Shown here: positions 9,384 to 23,462 of the stretch, piece by piece
How positions within the stretch are numbered: the first letter of the stretch is position 1
How the letters are laid out: each line of letters begins with the position of its first letter
NCBI GenBank assembly: GCA_019400425.1
Contig: JAFREE010000114.1
Coordinates: forward strand, 1-64,000
From: Hymenochaete sp. R1
Lineage: Eukaryota > Basidiomycota > Agaricomycetes > Hymenochaetales > Hymenochaetaceae
Direction: 5' to 3'
DNA length: 64,000 nucleotides
Translations under genes and position numbers: made by a program
Notes under the pieces: generated by a model
The model's input: the letters and a program-made list of their open reading frames with translations, nothing else
Told to the model about the DNA's origin: nothing
Databases searched by the model: none

Positions 9384-12300
9384 AGCAGTAAGGAGTGTGA
9401 GGATGAGAGTACAAAGGGGAGAAATGTGTTTCGGTTTCCTCGGTCTCCCAGACTAAAAGGTGGCTCTTTCGCGTACTGCGTTGAACTGCGGATGCTCTTT
9501 CCGTTGGCGCGCTAGTGTTTCGGGGGACTGTGCAGCCTGCGTCTCTTCTTGTCTCCTCGCTTGCAAATTTTTATATCCGACAACAAAGAAGTTTTATACC
9601 CCTTCGTGTCATTATGTCGGGATAACTGTCAACACATAAATACTTGGCAAAGAATTGACGAGATAAAGAGGGAGACTATTGATTCTCGTACAAAACGTCC
9701 ATGTGGTGCTGTAATTGGGGTTTTCGTAGCTGAATCTTGGCCATACTCACGCAAGATTTTTGGATGCGAGTTAGGAACACCAGGAATAGCCATTGTTTTG
9801 GAGGTTATCGGTGGCGTCGGCAATTACTTGCGTGCCAAGAAGTGTCGCTTAGTGTAAAAACTCCACTTGAGGTAACTCGCCTAAGGTGGCGATCTCCCGA
9901 ACTGGAAAAGTACTGTAACTCGCTCACGATCCGGACAAAGGAATGTCGGTGAATCAGCTTACCTCGGAAGCTAATATGGGGTTGCATCCTTCAAAGAAGA
10001 CATTAAAACAAACCTAACAGTAAAAAAAAAAAAAGTACGCCAGCTTCGCTTTTTCCATCCTCCGTAGTGACGCGTATTCATCCACCAATCAAAGAAATAC
10101 AATGAAATAGGAACACGGATGACATGAAACGAATCGAAGCACAAGTATCTGATAATATGAGAAAAAAGAAGATCTTGGCAGCGATATGCAACGCAATCTC
10201 ACCTATCCGAAATGGATATACCGGTGGCCAGGTAGCTTCGAAACGCCAAAAACCAACGTTTTTGGCGGCGCAATCATCGCTACTGGTAACCCGTCGGAGA
10301 ACCCGCCTTCGCAGACTCCGCTCAAACTTCGCGCATGCGATCAAGACAGAGACCCTACTGGCCCTATCGCTGACAGTTCTTCACATGCGCAGCTGCGGAT
10401 TTATCAGACGGTGGAGGTTCATGGTTGGAGGCGTTTCTTGGTGCGTGGCGCGCGCTCGGGCTTCTCATCACTTCGTTGTACTCGTTCCAGAGGCTAGGGA
10501 GTACCATACCCACCTCAGTGGTAACAAAATGCTGGGTAAAAAGTTTGGAGACATTTGGGAGTGTTTTAGCCTAACCTATGTGTGAGCATTGTGTAGGATA
10601 AAACTTACTCCTTTGAAACGATGATGAGTCGAAGCCGGGCTTGTTCATGAGACGACCGTAACAACGCAGTCGTATGTCCCGTAACATCCACCTTTCAACC
10701 CTTACAGTGAGTAATCATGTTGGCGGAGGCCGATCGCTGATTCGTTCTCGTTACGAGAGAATTTCTTGGCTAACCGGATACACGCGGAACGCTTCGGTTG
10801 CATGCATTCGACTGGCTGAGTGCGCAAGGAGTCTAGGAGTCTGCAAGGTGATTTGTTCAGTCGCCAAGTTGCATCATGATTGCGCTGATACCAAGTCAGC
10901 TTAGCATAGCGCGAGCCTCATGTTTCAGTGATGACGATGTTAAGCTGCGCCGACGTGCCGTACTAAGCCTCAGCCTCATCTACTCTTCTCATCTGCAGCC
11001 AGAAGTACCTAGCATGACGCTCCCCGGCGTTCCTGTCGTGCTGCTTCGACAAAGATGCTTTGACCCCGATACAAACTCCAAGCACTCGGCACAAGGAGCG
11101 TAGCCCCAATCTTCGAACTTCCCGCAGAGTCGTGGGTCTGTCCATTGCCGCTCCAATCCTCTGTGCGATTGTATTCAAAGTCGCAGACTGGCACGGCTGA
11201 GCTCGTTCATCTCGGCCTGTAAAAAAGCACAAGGTGCTTGGCATGCAGTTATATGCATCCCACTTTTCGCAAGCTGCTCGGTGCGAAGCTCGAAGTGGGT
11301 ATGCTATGGAAGGATGCGCAGAGCGATACTACCTCCGTGAACGAAGAAGCTTTAAGGCTGGCTCCAGGGTGGCCCGCGGAGTGGGTAGCACGCCACCGCC
11401 GCCGCCTCGTTCAACCGCCCTGACTGTCGACGGGGTACTTGCGTATAGTGATGAATGATTTACCATCCCGCTTCCCAGGTAATCATGAACCCAAGCACAG
11501 TGCTTTACTCCTCGGGATTCTTTGAGCTCGAAGAGAGGGTGGGAGGTAGGAGAATGCTTTCTTCTGACCTTCTATCTGAGAAAACTGGCTTGGACTGATA
11601 ACACAGGGTTGCGAAGTATTGCAGGTTGCTCTATCACTACTTTGCACGACGATTCGAGCCTTGGCAGAGACATGAGAATAAGGGGCTTTGATACGGTGTG
11701 TCGTTCTTTGGCCTTTTTTTTTTTGGAAATTCCTTCAATGACAAGGTCAATTCAAGTTGTCGGAGAGGAATGAAGTTTGTATGCGCAAGACCCACTACGA
11801 GTCAGATCCCTAGCTTGCAAAGTTGTTAGAATGCCCTCCTAAATGAAGAGCGATCGAAGAAGAGGGTTTTGCAAGATCGGACATCAAGATGGTATGCTTA
11901 TCTACAAGCTCCAAATCGTCCTACTCATCTTCTATGATCCGTACGTCATTTCTTTGCCCTCAGGCGCTGGATACAGCATTCACTAATATCAATTAAAGGT
12001 TTGTGAAAGTAGAACAGCAGAGATGACTCACTACATGGCGCCCGTTTCGTTCGCTTATTTCCTATGTCCGAGGGCACACAAAAAAGAGGGTTCACAAGAG
12101 TTCTTGATCCTCTTCTTGCGAAAAAGCCTGCGAAGATTTACTCCAACATATTTCCACGGCATTTCCAGCGAAATCTTGGCAAGAAGGTCGAGCGTGCCCA
12201 GTGTGCCCACAAATCCATAAAGTCGATGGAAACCCGTGGCCGGATGAGATTTTCCCGTTGCGCAGTAAGAGATGACTACACGCTGTGCGAGGGGAAGACA

Positions 12301-13247
12301 GTGCACCCGGGAAGGACACTGCACTATATTTGAGGCAAAGGAGAGATACTTTCAGAGCACCCAGTAATGTTTGACGGATTTCTGAGGCATAGCGGTCGAT
12401 TAATTTTCGCAGACTCGATTTAGTGTTTCATACAACCTCGTTGTGGCTGCTGTTATCCAGTCTATCTAATATTTCATCTTACTCGTATACATCTATCTTA
12501 AAAAGGGTGCTCAACTATATATGTTTCCGCTCCTTATCCTCTGCCTATCGACATCGACCTCCCTCTGTCCTCGTCGTTAGCTGTCATCTCTCGGTGAGGA
12601 CTTAAATCAACTGTCAACAAACAGGGCGTATCATCATGAACGTTCGTAACTCGAGCCTTTAATAATGCTTTGCGCAAAACTCACCCTTGGCTTGATATCA
12701 CCCGTAATGCTTGATTTCCATACTTCCGGGACACAGTACGCGAACGATGTCGTTATCTAACCCTAAAGGAGACCTTCGCAGAACTAGATCAAGGCCGACA
12801 TGGCCGTTGAGAAGAGCGCATGCATGAAGGAAGCCTCGTTACCTGAGCGTTTCCTTTCGCCGTCGTCCACGCCAAGCCCACCTGCCACTTTCCCACGTTC
12901 GTCATCAGCTTCTCCGGAATTCGGATCGGGTTCATGAAGCAGATTTCATTTCCTCTCATCGTTGGTATTTTGAGTTATTAAATAAAGTACGGGAAGTACT
13001 AGTATGGCATAAGAAATTTATCAAGACCAGCGGGACTTTATAAAGCGATGGCACATGCTGCCTCCATGCTGCCTCAGAAATTATTTTTCATGATTTCATC
13101 AACCTCTGTCCCGCTCGTACTCGAGCAAAGAACCAGGTGAAAACTTGGTATTAGAAATGGAATAAGGATGGAATGAAATGCGACAAAAATACACGTAGGT
13201 AGTAATACAGGAAACTCGAGAAGTAGAAACGCAGTACACCGAGCAAT
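9384..13247. other. 3.9-kb gene-poor stretch
   Basis: Several frames of 60-150 codons exist on both strands, but none has a recognisable domain, a convincing splice pattern or sustained coding bias. A run of A lies at 10022-10034. I found no inverted repeat with a target duplication and no tRNA. It could hold a non-coding transcript or decayed sequence; nothing specific can be supported. Confidence 0.4.
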
Positions 13248-13842
<595 letters not shown>

Positions 13843-14179
13843 TGATGATTGGTTGGTGTGTTGAAATTACGGGAGACGTTGATGTCGAAGGCGCGAATGG
13901 GAGAGAAGGAGCGAGACATGGCCGCGCGCGTTGAGCTTTTAAGTGAAATGGCCATGATGCATGTGGCTGTGTCGCTTGACGCGTGACACAACCACTAAAT
14001 GAGACGCGTCTTGTGACAGAACATTCCCAACCTGCTTTCCTATAAAACCCCTTCCTTCTTTCTTCTCCCTTCTTTCCCTTCCTTTATCGCTGTCCACTAC
14101 ATCCACACTCGCTCGCATTGCCGCCAACCAGCCTCAACGACTTAACCAATCGACCTCAGCTTCAACCAATCAATTCCCA
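13843..14179. promoter_or_regulatory. Shared divergent promoter of H2A and H2B
   Basis: 337 bases separate the two start codons. A TATA box, TATAAAA, stands at 14041-14047 on the H2B side, about 140 bases before its ATG and followed by a long pyrimidine-rich leader. The H2A side has a weaker TTAAAAG on its own strand near 13935. Joint S-phase control is expected from family knowledge; no specific factor site was identified. Confidence 0.6.
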
Positions 14180-14813
14180 ATGGCCCCAAAACCCGCTTCC
14201 ACTGCTCAGAAGGCTCCTGCCTCTGCCAAGCAACCCGCCTCCTCAGCCGCTGACAAAGGCTCTAAGAGCGCGAAGAAGACTGCTGTGGGTGCTGACGGCG
14301 AGAAGAAGGGTGGAAAGAAACGCAAGATCCGCAAGGAGACTTATGGAACGTACATTTACAAAGGTGCGTCTTTCAAATTGACTTTGCTTAGCATGACGTG
14401 AATAAAGTGAACTGACGAACGTGAATTTTGCTTGACTCTGGTTTCTTTAGTCCTCAAGCAGGTGCACCCTGACACTGGTATTTCCAACAAGGCGATGGCC
14501 ATCCTTAATTCCTTCGTCAACGATATCTTCGAACGCATTGCCTCTGAGGCCTCCAGTGTGTCTTCATCCGACCACTACCCTCGCTTTAATGCTGACTCGA
14601 CAATCTTTACAGAACTCGCTTCGTACTCTAAGAAGTCGACCATCTCATCTCGGGAAATTCAGACCTCCGTACGCCTCATTCTGCCTGGTGAGCTAGCCAA
14701 GCACGCCATCTCCGAAGGGACGAAATCTGTCACCAAAGTACGTGTCGTTTCGTTATTTTGAAATCTTTAAACTGACTTGATTTTATCAGTACTCGAGTGC
14801 AAACCCGAAGTAA
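14180..14813 (+). CDS. Histone H2B
   Basis: Four exons: 14180-14363, 14451-14555, 14613-14737, 14790-14813, giving 145 aa. The N-tail is [15 protein letters not shown], Ala/Lys-rich. The fold includes [29 protein letters not shown] and [15 protein letters not shown], and the tail is KYSSANPK. The second intron (14556-14612) is 57 bases long, divisible by three and without a stop, so an unspliced reading inserts 19 residues into a conserved helix. Removing it restores EASKLASY, which fits all H2B. The lysine ubiquitinated in fungi (in the VTKYSS context) is present. Shares its promoter with H2A. Confidence 0.97.
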
Positions 14814-15120
14814 ATATCTTTATTTTGCGCCGGCTGTATTTGTACCTTACTTGTATCCCTATGCCTAATCTCTATCTCTGGTTATCAGTGACTTTTCGCA
14901 CCCTCTCGTCGTTTAAGTGAAATTGAGATTTGCAAGAAAGTTCCTAAGATGCTTATTGCTACAAGAGGTTGGTGAAAACAATGAAACGGTATGTGAGAAA
15001 AAAGGAGATAGCGTGAAATTCCTATCACTCATGCCGAAAATTGGAAAAGGATTATGGAAAAAGAAATGGAAGCAAAGAGGATCATGCAAAGCGTGAGTCG
15101 TGTAACATTCTACATCGCGA

Positions 15121-18100
15121 TCATACACTCGCAGCAGGAGCGTCCAAAAAACCTGTAGCCCGCCTCAGCATCGTCATCGTCCGCATCGTCCCGCCCGTAA
15201 GCCGTCTCAACGGTGTCCTCAACGTCCGCGGTACCCTCCTCTTATCAACTGCCGTACTCGTCGTAAACCTCGACCTCGCACTCCTCACTGAGAGCGCATC
15301 CGCATCTCCCGTTGGCACCCCTTCACTCATCGACAACCCACTCCCTTCCGCCGTACCCAACTCTGTCCCGCCTCCACCCGACGTGCTCACGGACATTGGC
15401 ACAGTCTCCATCCGAATCGTCGGGATTGAGTCCCCGTCTTTCTTTTCTAATTTTAGTCGAACGGACTGCAGTGCCCGTTTGAATTTGTTAATGCCACTGA
15501 CAATTGTGCCGACGAAGCCTGTGATCGCGTTGGAAGGGTAGGAGGAGCGGTAGCCGCCTTCGAGGCCGGCCCAGAGGGTGAAAATCAGGAAAACGGCGAC
15601 AAAGCTCCATGCAACGGCGTAGATTATGTGAGTGAGTTTAGGATTGATGGAGCCGTCGACAGTAAAGCAGACAACAGCAACTGCAACAAAGAACGTGGCC
15701 ATACTGGAGGTAGTGCGTGTAGTAAGTTGCGATGTCATGACTGGAAGCATGGTGCGAGTTGGGCTTACCCAGCGAGAAGAAGGGCGTAAGGAACACTGAA
15801 AAGAATCGAGAGCATTTCGCAGTTGACCTGTTGACTCGTTTGGTTCTGTAAAAATGTAACCTGTGTACAATAGAAGTTGTAATCGTTTGAGTGAATCGAG
15901 AACAGGCGTGAATTGGGCATAGAATGTTTCTTACCGCCTGTCCAGCATCTTCCTGATCATATATACGCATGTATCGGACGATCATAAGACCGACCATGAT
16001 ACTGCCTAAGCTGAGAGCAATTGAGACCTCGCTTACAACAGAACCGTAGGACATCCAAAGCGGCGGGCCTACGGGTGGGGGATTGTTGTCGGACAGCACA
16101 CTCGGGATCGTGAGATACGCCACGTTTGCATTGAGAAGAACTGTAGACTGTGTAACTGAGTTCAACATTTTCGTGCTAAAGCCTCTCCCGATCAGAGGCA
16201 ACGAAGATGACCCACGTAAAGAATATATTCCCCAAGATCTCGTTCCATTTTATTCGCAAAGACTTTCCACGAACGTTGCTTGACGAGTCGGTCCACGTAT
16301 ATCCTGTTGAGACCCGCAAGATGCGTCTCAGGCGCATAGAAGAGGATCGGAGAGATAATTTTAATGAGCCAGGAACGTTTCGGCGGGTTCCCGCGCACTG
16401 ATTGATCGAGAGACAGGCGGACACCGTTGAAGCCCCAAAAGTTCATAAAACGCTCGTTAACTGATGTCTAGTTTTAGCTTTTCTTAACCGACAGAAGTAT
16501 AAGATAATCATACCAGTGATAGACATCATTCGCGCTGAGAAAAAGGTGAATTAAGTGCGACAGAAAGTGAGAATTTCACGACGTACAAGCAGCTTGCACA
16601 ATATATGAACGTGCAGCTCCTTGTGGGTCTAACGCTATGCAAGGAGTAAGTATTGAACATACACTTACTGAATATATATATTCTCTTACATTTCATAGTA
16701 CTGAAAGAACCAATCAGGTTGTTCAACTGATCTTGGTCGTACCATGAAGTTGAAGTCAACGATGATGTCAAATCTTCAAATACTCGAGCGATAAGACTTT
16801 GATCTATGGTGTAGTCGGGTGCATACCGTACCGACTTGCAATTGTACCAGAATTCCGATGCATTCATCGACCATACCGTCTATTAGAGGCCGATGGCAAG
16901 AGAAGTGTTCCAGATGCTGCCAAAACTCGAATCTGATGTTATGCCCTATCCATATTATCAGAATCCCAGCACGTTCCCCCGCAATAGAAATGTGGACTGA
17001 CTGAAATGCTCCCTGATCTCCACACCAAAGTGTGAAGGTAAAACTTCCTCGTCCAACACACAATCATCTACCCAGAAGATCATACGAGAGTCCAAGTCGA
17101 CCATGTAATATTTCCACGCATCCTCCTCAAGTTCTAGCGCTATTTCAATATGCATAGGCAACTTTCTCTGATCACTGCTTGACTTTGCTCGAAAGTCGTT
17201 GATGTGCACTTCAAGGGCTTGGATGAAAGACTCGACCTCAGCACGCGTTTTTTCATCGAAGAGGTTTTCCTCGGTTACGAAACAAAATTCCCTGGAGCCA
17301 TTACAGAAGTAGGGTTGTCCTTCTGCCTGGATGTAGTGCATCCAATTGGGCAAGACTTCGTCTCTGTTGAACGAGCGAGATGAGCTCTCCATTAGAAACT
17401 GAAAGCGACTGGCACTTACTCATTTAATTCCAGCGTGCTTAGGGGAGAAAATGTCCAAGGCCCCGGGTTGTTCTGTCTGCGCAAGAGTAGGGTGTGTCAA
17501 TCAATTAGAAGGCTGGTCGAAGTAAACCAACATACATTTCAATCCCGCGTTCGTAGCGCGTCGACATGGAAGGTGAGAATGTTTTAATGGGCTTGTTCAC
17601 TATATGAGCCGGTTCAGCGGTCTGCGATACTGTCTGAGCAACTTCCTTTGTTGTTTGCGCTGTGAACGGCTGTTCCGCCGAAGTGGGTGAGTTTCCGGAG
17701 CTCTCGCGAATCGGAGACATTGGCGCTGGTTCCTGCGTAAAGACTGCTTGGCCCGTTGGACTAAGTATGGACGTTGCAAACGCCTCGTCAATCATCGCCG
17801 AGGGTGAGCTGGGTAAAGAAAGCCCAGAGTCCGCTCTAGTTGCAGAAAAGGTTGTGCGTTGTCGACCGGGAGGCAATGGTTTTGGCTGAGGTACGGAAGA
17901 GTTTGCAAAGCGCACTGGTGGAGAGCTAGAAAATGCTATGTCGTCGGAGGGAATGTCCTTGATTGTCGCGGCTCGTCCTTCGTCATAAAAGGCCTTGGGT
18001 TTTGACGTCGGGTCAGGAGCGCTGAAATTGATGCTTGACTGTAATACAGAGAATATGCGGAGAATCAAACGAAGTGACACTTGGCTCCATCGTCGACAGA

Positions 18101-18146
18101 GTTTTACTAGAACTCGAAAGAGTGCAGAGAGGTTTTGTTGGACCAT
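15121..18146 (-). CDS. WW-like domain protein with C-terminal membrane region
   Basis: Eleven exons in frame, 819 aa: 17536-18146, 17420-17476, 17002-17384, 16832-16945, 16690-16782, 16587-16634, 16514-16534, 16216-16460, 15935-16147, 15769-15860, 15121-15703. The first 215 residues are Ser/Pro-rich and disordered. A WW-like module follows near residue 235 (LPNWMHYIQAEGQPYF), with the second Trp not conserved. A helical region comes next, then about four membrane segments: STVLLNANVAYLTIPSV, VSIALSLGSIMVGLMIV, LLLAGMATFFVAVAVVCF, VAWSFVAVFLIFTLWAGL. The tail is Ser/Arg-rich. This architecture is common in mushrooms; the function is unknown. The intron between exons 2 and 3 would be only 35 bases, so that join and the exact start are less certain. 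Divergent from coatomer alpha. Confidence 0.75.
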
Positions 18147-18780
18147 TAAGGGGGAGGGGCAATGGCGCCAGCACCGCCGAGGCTACTAGCTGAGTATAAG
18201 TAAGAGCAGAGGCAGGAGCAGTCCTCAATGAGAGGGTGAGGATGGAAGTCCTGGCATAACGGAAGGGCGATGCAGTAATTCAAGAGACCGTTTGGCCACG
18301 AGGCGCCCAAATCCCTTCCTAAAGCAGCCGTCGAAGCCAAAGCCTGAGAAGTGAGCGAGCTATGATTGACCTGCAAGTCGATCACCCACGCCCTATCTAG
18401 ACAGTGAGCTGAAGATGCAAGGTAAGGGATCATGGAAGTAAGAAATCAAGAGACAAGTCTCCAGGCTGTGGAACGTGTTTCGTCGATCCAAGACCTTCAA
18501 GAAATACGCAAAAATATTAAATAAAAGAAACAAAATGAGTTTCTTGTGACAGATTCGTTACAGATGCATGACTAGTCACGCGTCTTGAGAGCACTTCGGC
18601 CACGTCGTGAACAACCGTTCCACGCATTCTCTCATCTTTCGCCGACTACGCCGCCCGGCTTCCTCGACCACTTGCACTCACAAGGAAGGCTGCGGAAGAC
18701 GTGAATTACATTCTGATAATAATATTGTGCACAAAAAATAACAGACTTCTATCGAGGACTCCGGAGGGCACGCTGCAGTC
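18147..18780. promoter_or_regulatory. Divergent intergenic region, WW-like gene / coatomer alpha
   Basis: About 630 bases between two start codons pointing apart, so both promoters must lie here. No clear TATA box. A further upstream exon of the minus-strand gene cannot be excluded. Confidence 0.4.
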
Positions 18781-21700
18781 ATGTCGGTGATGCTCACCAA
18801 GTTTGAATCCAAAAGTAACAGGGTCAAGGGTGCATACACATGCTTTCTTTACTGGGCATACAAATAACTGAACTTGGTATTTGCAGGCCTGGCTTTCCAT
18901 CCAACCCGTCCGTTACTAGCGGCTTCGCTGCATAATGGAAGCGTTCAGCTGTGGAATTACCGCATGGGTGTACTGGTCGATCGTTTTGAGGAACACGACG
19001 GTACGATGTTTCGGCACGTTCATTCATACGGATTCTGAAGCAAGCTTGTATTAGGACCTGTGCGAGGCGTGCATTTTCACCCTTCACGCCCGCTATTAGC
19101 AACTGGTGGTGATGATTATAAAGTCAAAGTATGGGGTAAGTGTTCACGTTCCTTTTAATCAAAACGCGTCTGAGCTGGTGCCAGATATTCGACCTCAAAC
19201 CCGGCGTTGTCTTTTCACTCTTCACGGACACCTCGATTACGTCCGAACGGTCATGTTTCACCATGAGATGCCGTGGATCGTGAGTGAAATTGCGTGTTGT
19301 TGAGTTACACCCAAGCTAATGGGTATTTAAGCTATCATGTTCTGACGACCAAACTATACGAATATGGAACAGCACGTCTCGTAATTGCGTTGCAATCCTG
19401 ACAGGCCATTCACATTACATTATGTCCGCTCTTTTCCACCCTAAAGAAGATCTTGTGGTGTCATCATCCATGGATCAGACTATACGAGTATGGGATATTT
19501 CTGGACTCCGCAAGAGTACACCGAGTGCTGCCCCCGGAGGGTTCGAGACCTTTGACACATTTTCGACCGTGAAATATGTATTGGAAGGACATGATCGTGG
19601 AGTAAATTGGGCAGCGTTTCACCCGACCCTCCCTTTAATCGTCTCTGCCGCCGATGATCGCCAGATCAAGCTTTGGAGAATGAGTGACTCAAAAGCTTGG
19701 GAAGTTGACACCTGTCGCGGCCACTTCAACAACGTCTCAAGCGCGCTTTTCCACCCGCGTCATGAGCTCATCATCTCCTGCGGCGAAGACAAAACAATCA
19801 GAGTTTGGGACATGGCGAAGCGTTCGCCTGTTCAGACATTCCGGCGCGAACACGACCGTTTCTGGGTTCTTGCAGCTCATCCTGAGCTTAATCTCTTCGC
19901 GGCTGGCCATGATAATGGTCTCATTGTTTTCAAGCTGGAACGTGAACGTCCAGCGTATGCACTTCACGGAGATAATCTGTACTACGTTCGGGACAAATAC
20001 GTCCGTCAATACGACTTGAACACTGGTGCAGATGTGGGCGTCCTCAGTGTGCGCAAGTTCGGAAGCCCATACATCCCGCCCAGAACTTTGAGCTTTAATC
20101 CTGCTGAGCGTGCCGTGGTGCTCACCATCTCGTCGGATAACGGGATGTTTGAACTCTCGCATTTGGCTAAGGATGGGGCGAATGAGGTGAGAGACTCGGC
20201 GACGGACGGAAAGAGAGGAACTGGCTTCAGTGCCATCTTCGTTGCACGAAATAGGTTTGCAGTTCTCAACAAGACAACTCAGGTACTTCATAGTCGAAAC
20301 GGTCTCATGAAGAAAATTAGCTAACGTCCATGTTTCATTCATCTTAGCTTATTGAGATACGGGACCTCTCCAACTCAATTGTAAAAACTGTCAAGCCACC
20401 TGTGCAGACGAACGAAATCTTTTATGGTGGAACTGCGAGCCTTATTCTTAGCTCAGCTAGCGTGGCCATTCTCTACGATATTCAACAAGGCAAAAAGATT
20501 GCAGAAATTGCGTCGCCGTCAGTGAAGTACGTTGTTTGGAGCAATGACGGTGCTTTGGTTGCTCTCTTGACTAAACACAGTAAGCTCGTTCAATACCGAC
20601 ATTCTTGATGCTTTGCTCAATCTCATTCTTATCGTTGGTCAGCTATCACCATTGCAAACAAGAACTTTAGTCAGAGTACCTTGATTCACGAAACAATTCG
20701 AATCAAGTCGGGTGCTTGGGATGATTCAGGTGTTCTCATTTATTCGACGCTGAATCACATCAAGTACTGCTTGCCCCAAGGGTGATTGGCATATTTTTTC
20801 GTACTTGATAGCCTACTTAAAATCGATTTAGTGACACTGGCGTCATTCGCACTCTCGATAACCCTGTCTACTTGACTCGTGTAAAGGGACGAACGGTGCA
20901 TTGCCTGGATCGTTCGGCTCGCCCGCGTACGATCACTATCGACCCAACGGAATATCGCTTCAAGCTTGCTCTGTTACGCAACAACCATGAAGAGATGTTG
21001 CATATAATTAAGACTTCCAACCTCATTGGCCAAAGTATTATTGCTTATCTTCAACAAAAAGGTTTCCCTGAGGTGGGTCTTGAATCTTCATTATTTTGTT
21101 ATGCTGGGTCGACTGACGACTGTTGTCTAGATCGCATTGCACTTTGTGGATGACAAGAAAACACGCTTCGATCTATCAATCGAATGCGGGAACTTGGACG
21201 TTGCACTGGAGATGGCTACCGCTATCGAAAGGCACGAGTGCTGGGAGAGGCTGGCTCAGCAGGCCTTGAAGCAAGGGAACCACAAAGTGAGCTCACGTTC
21301 CCTCGAAGCTCATGTTGACTTCTGTCTGACTTCATACTAGATAGTCGAGAAAGCGTACCAGAAAACGAAGAATTTCGACAGGCTTTCTTTCCTCTACTTA
21401 GCGACTGGAAGTACCGAGAAGCTTTCAAAAATGTACAAAATCGCACAATCGCGGGGAGACCCTATGTCACGGTTTCATAATGCATTATATGCAGGTGATG
21501 TCGAAAATCGTATTTCTGTTCTACGAGATGTTGGAATGTGTACGTGCTTCCTTCTAACCCTTTAATGGCTAGCATCCTCATTGTGTTCTCGTAGACCCGT
21601 TGGCATACCTGACGGCAAAGACGAATGGCTTGGCCGATCTTGCGGATGAAATTCTGGAAGAAGCGGGTCTGAATGAAGCTGACATGGATGATGTTCCTGA

Positions 21701-23125
21701 CTTTGGCACCTCCACGCTGAAACCTCCGCCTGTCATTACTCCGATCACCGATTTCACTTGGCCTTCTCTGCTGAAGGGCGAAAGCTTTTTCGACAAAGCT
21801 CTCGCTAATGGCCATCTCGAAGCAGATAGCGACGTCCCTTACGCCAACGGAATCGGCGGGGCAGCATCTTCCGCTGCTTTGGATGACTGGGCCCGGGACG
21901 AGGAGATTGTCGATGAGGTCGAAGAAGGTGGATGGGACCTGGATGCTGATGGAGGTGAAACACAGGAAGATGAGAAAGTAATTGATGAAGCACCCGATGA
22001 AGAGCTTGACAGTGGCGCGGGCGCCAGCCCGGGTGTGGAAGAGACGAAGTTGTGGGTGAGAAATTCGCCATTCCCCGCTGACCATGTGGCTGCCGGTTCA
22101 TTCGAAACTGCTATGCAGGTAAGCGCCAGACCATCAACTCCCCGTTGAATGTGATGAATAATGGACTCTATAAAGCTCCTCGGGCGTCAACATGGCATCG
22201 TCAACTTTGAGCCGCTCAAACCTTTCTTCCTCTCCGTATACCGATCGGCACATGCATACTTCTCGCCCAATGCCTCACTACCGCCCCTTGCTCTCCATCT
22301 ACGGCGGAACATCGGCGAATCGTCTGCTAGTCGAGTATTGCCTATAGCTGTCAAGTCCTTGCAGTCGATGAAGCCGGAATTAGCAGATGGTTACCGCGCC
22401 GTGTCCGGCAACAAACTGGCTGATGCGCAGGTCATTTTCAAGTCCGTCCTTCAAGGTCTTTTGTTCGTCCCTCTCACATCCGAAAATGACGCTACGGAAG
22501 TAAGTATTCCAGATCATTCACTATGATGTTCTTCCATTTATTGTTGAGTAGTGGCGTACTATTGTGACATCTACTCGGGAATATCTATTGGGTGTCTCCA
22601 TTGAACTTGAGCGGCGCAGGTTAGCGGAGGCAGAACCGAATAATCCAAAGCGCAATCTGGAGCTTGCCGCATACTTCACAAATTGCAAGCTTCAACCTCA
22701 GCACTTGCAACTTGCGCTACGGAGTGCCATTGGCGTGTTTGCAAAGGCAAACAATCACGCGACATCTGCCAAGCTGGCAAGGAGACTATTAGAGCTAAAC
22801 CCTGACCCGAAGATCGTCGCGCAGGTAAGTGATCCACGTTATCTCTTTTTGACTATCTGATGCTCAGAACTGCAATTGATAGGCCCGACAACGGATTGCC
22901 GCTGGGGATCGGAATCCCCGTAACGCAATCGAAATCGATTATGACGAGTTCACCGAGTTCGATGTTTGTGCAGCGAGTTTCACACCCATCTACAAGGGCT
23001 CTCCGTCCGTATCGTGTCCCTACACGGGTGCCTCGTATCTACCAGAATACCAAGGCAAGCTGGATCCGCTCTTAGAGTTGACGGAAATTGGAGCGGCGAC
23101 CAGTGGAATTCCTGCGCCTAGGTAA
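18781..23125 (+). CDS. COPA: Coatomer subunit alpha (alpha-COP)
   Basis: Fourteen exons beginning 18781-18829, 18887-19000, 19055-19135, 19185-19279, 19332-20282, 20348-20579, and ending 22883-23125, giving 1,206 aa, the usual length for alpha-COP. The first 300 residues are WD40 repeats ([47 protein letters not shown]) forming the N-terminal propeller that binds dilysine cargo tails. A second WD-type region follows, then an alpha-solenoid ([20 protein letters not shown]), an acidic linker and the C-terminal domain ending [20 protein letters not shown]. It is part of the COPI coat that returns vesicles from Golgi to ER. Orthologue of yeast RET1/COP1. No lesion seen. Confidence 0.97.
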
Positions 23126-23462
23126 GATGCTTGTAGGGAATATGTACATGTGCGCGCGTGTGTGAGCGGCTTGTTGGTGTTTGTGGTTCTTTTTGGAAGT
23201 CATAAGTAGAGGATATGCTTGTGGACGGTGTTGTAAAAATGGACCAATTTAATCGGCTGTTTCTTCCTTCTTTTCTTGAGTTAGCGGTCGACGCGTTTAT
23301 TCTGGAAATCCATCCGCAAGTAGTATATATCGTTCCGGCCGAATGTATGCGTACCGGCCCTCAAGCAATTCACGCTCACGTGGGCCGCGTTCTCACCATA
23401 AAGGGGCGCGTCATATTCTCTTTACTCTTCTAACTTCTTTAGCCATCATTCATCTAGACACA
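23126..23462. other. Intergenic, no gene seen
   Basis: 3' region of coatomer alpha and the presumed promoter of the next small gene. An open frame at 23215-23433 has no features that suggest a gene. Confidence 0.4.

Noticed and set aside
10124..10585. 153-codon plus-strand frame
   Set aside because: Arg/Ser-rich without domain, splice context or codon pattern; overlaps other frames of equal quality.
16192..16446. Separate membrane-protein gene starting at 16446
   Set aside because: An upstream acceptor at 16460 joins it in phase to the WW-like exons, giving one gene.
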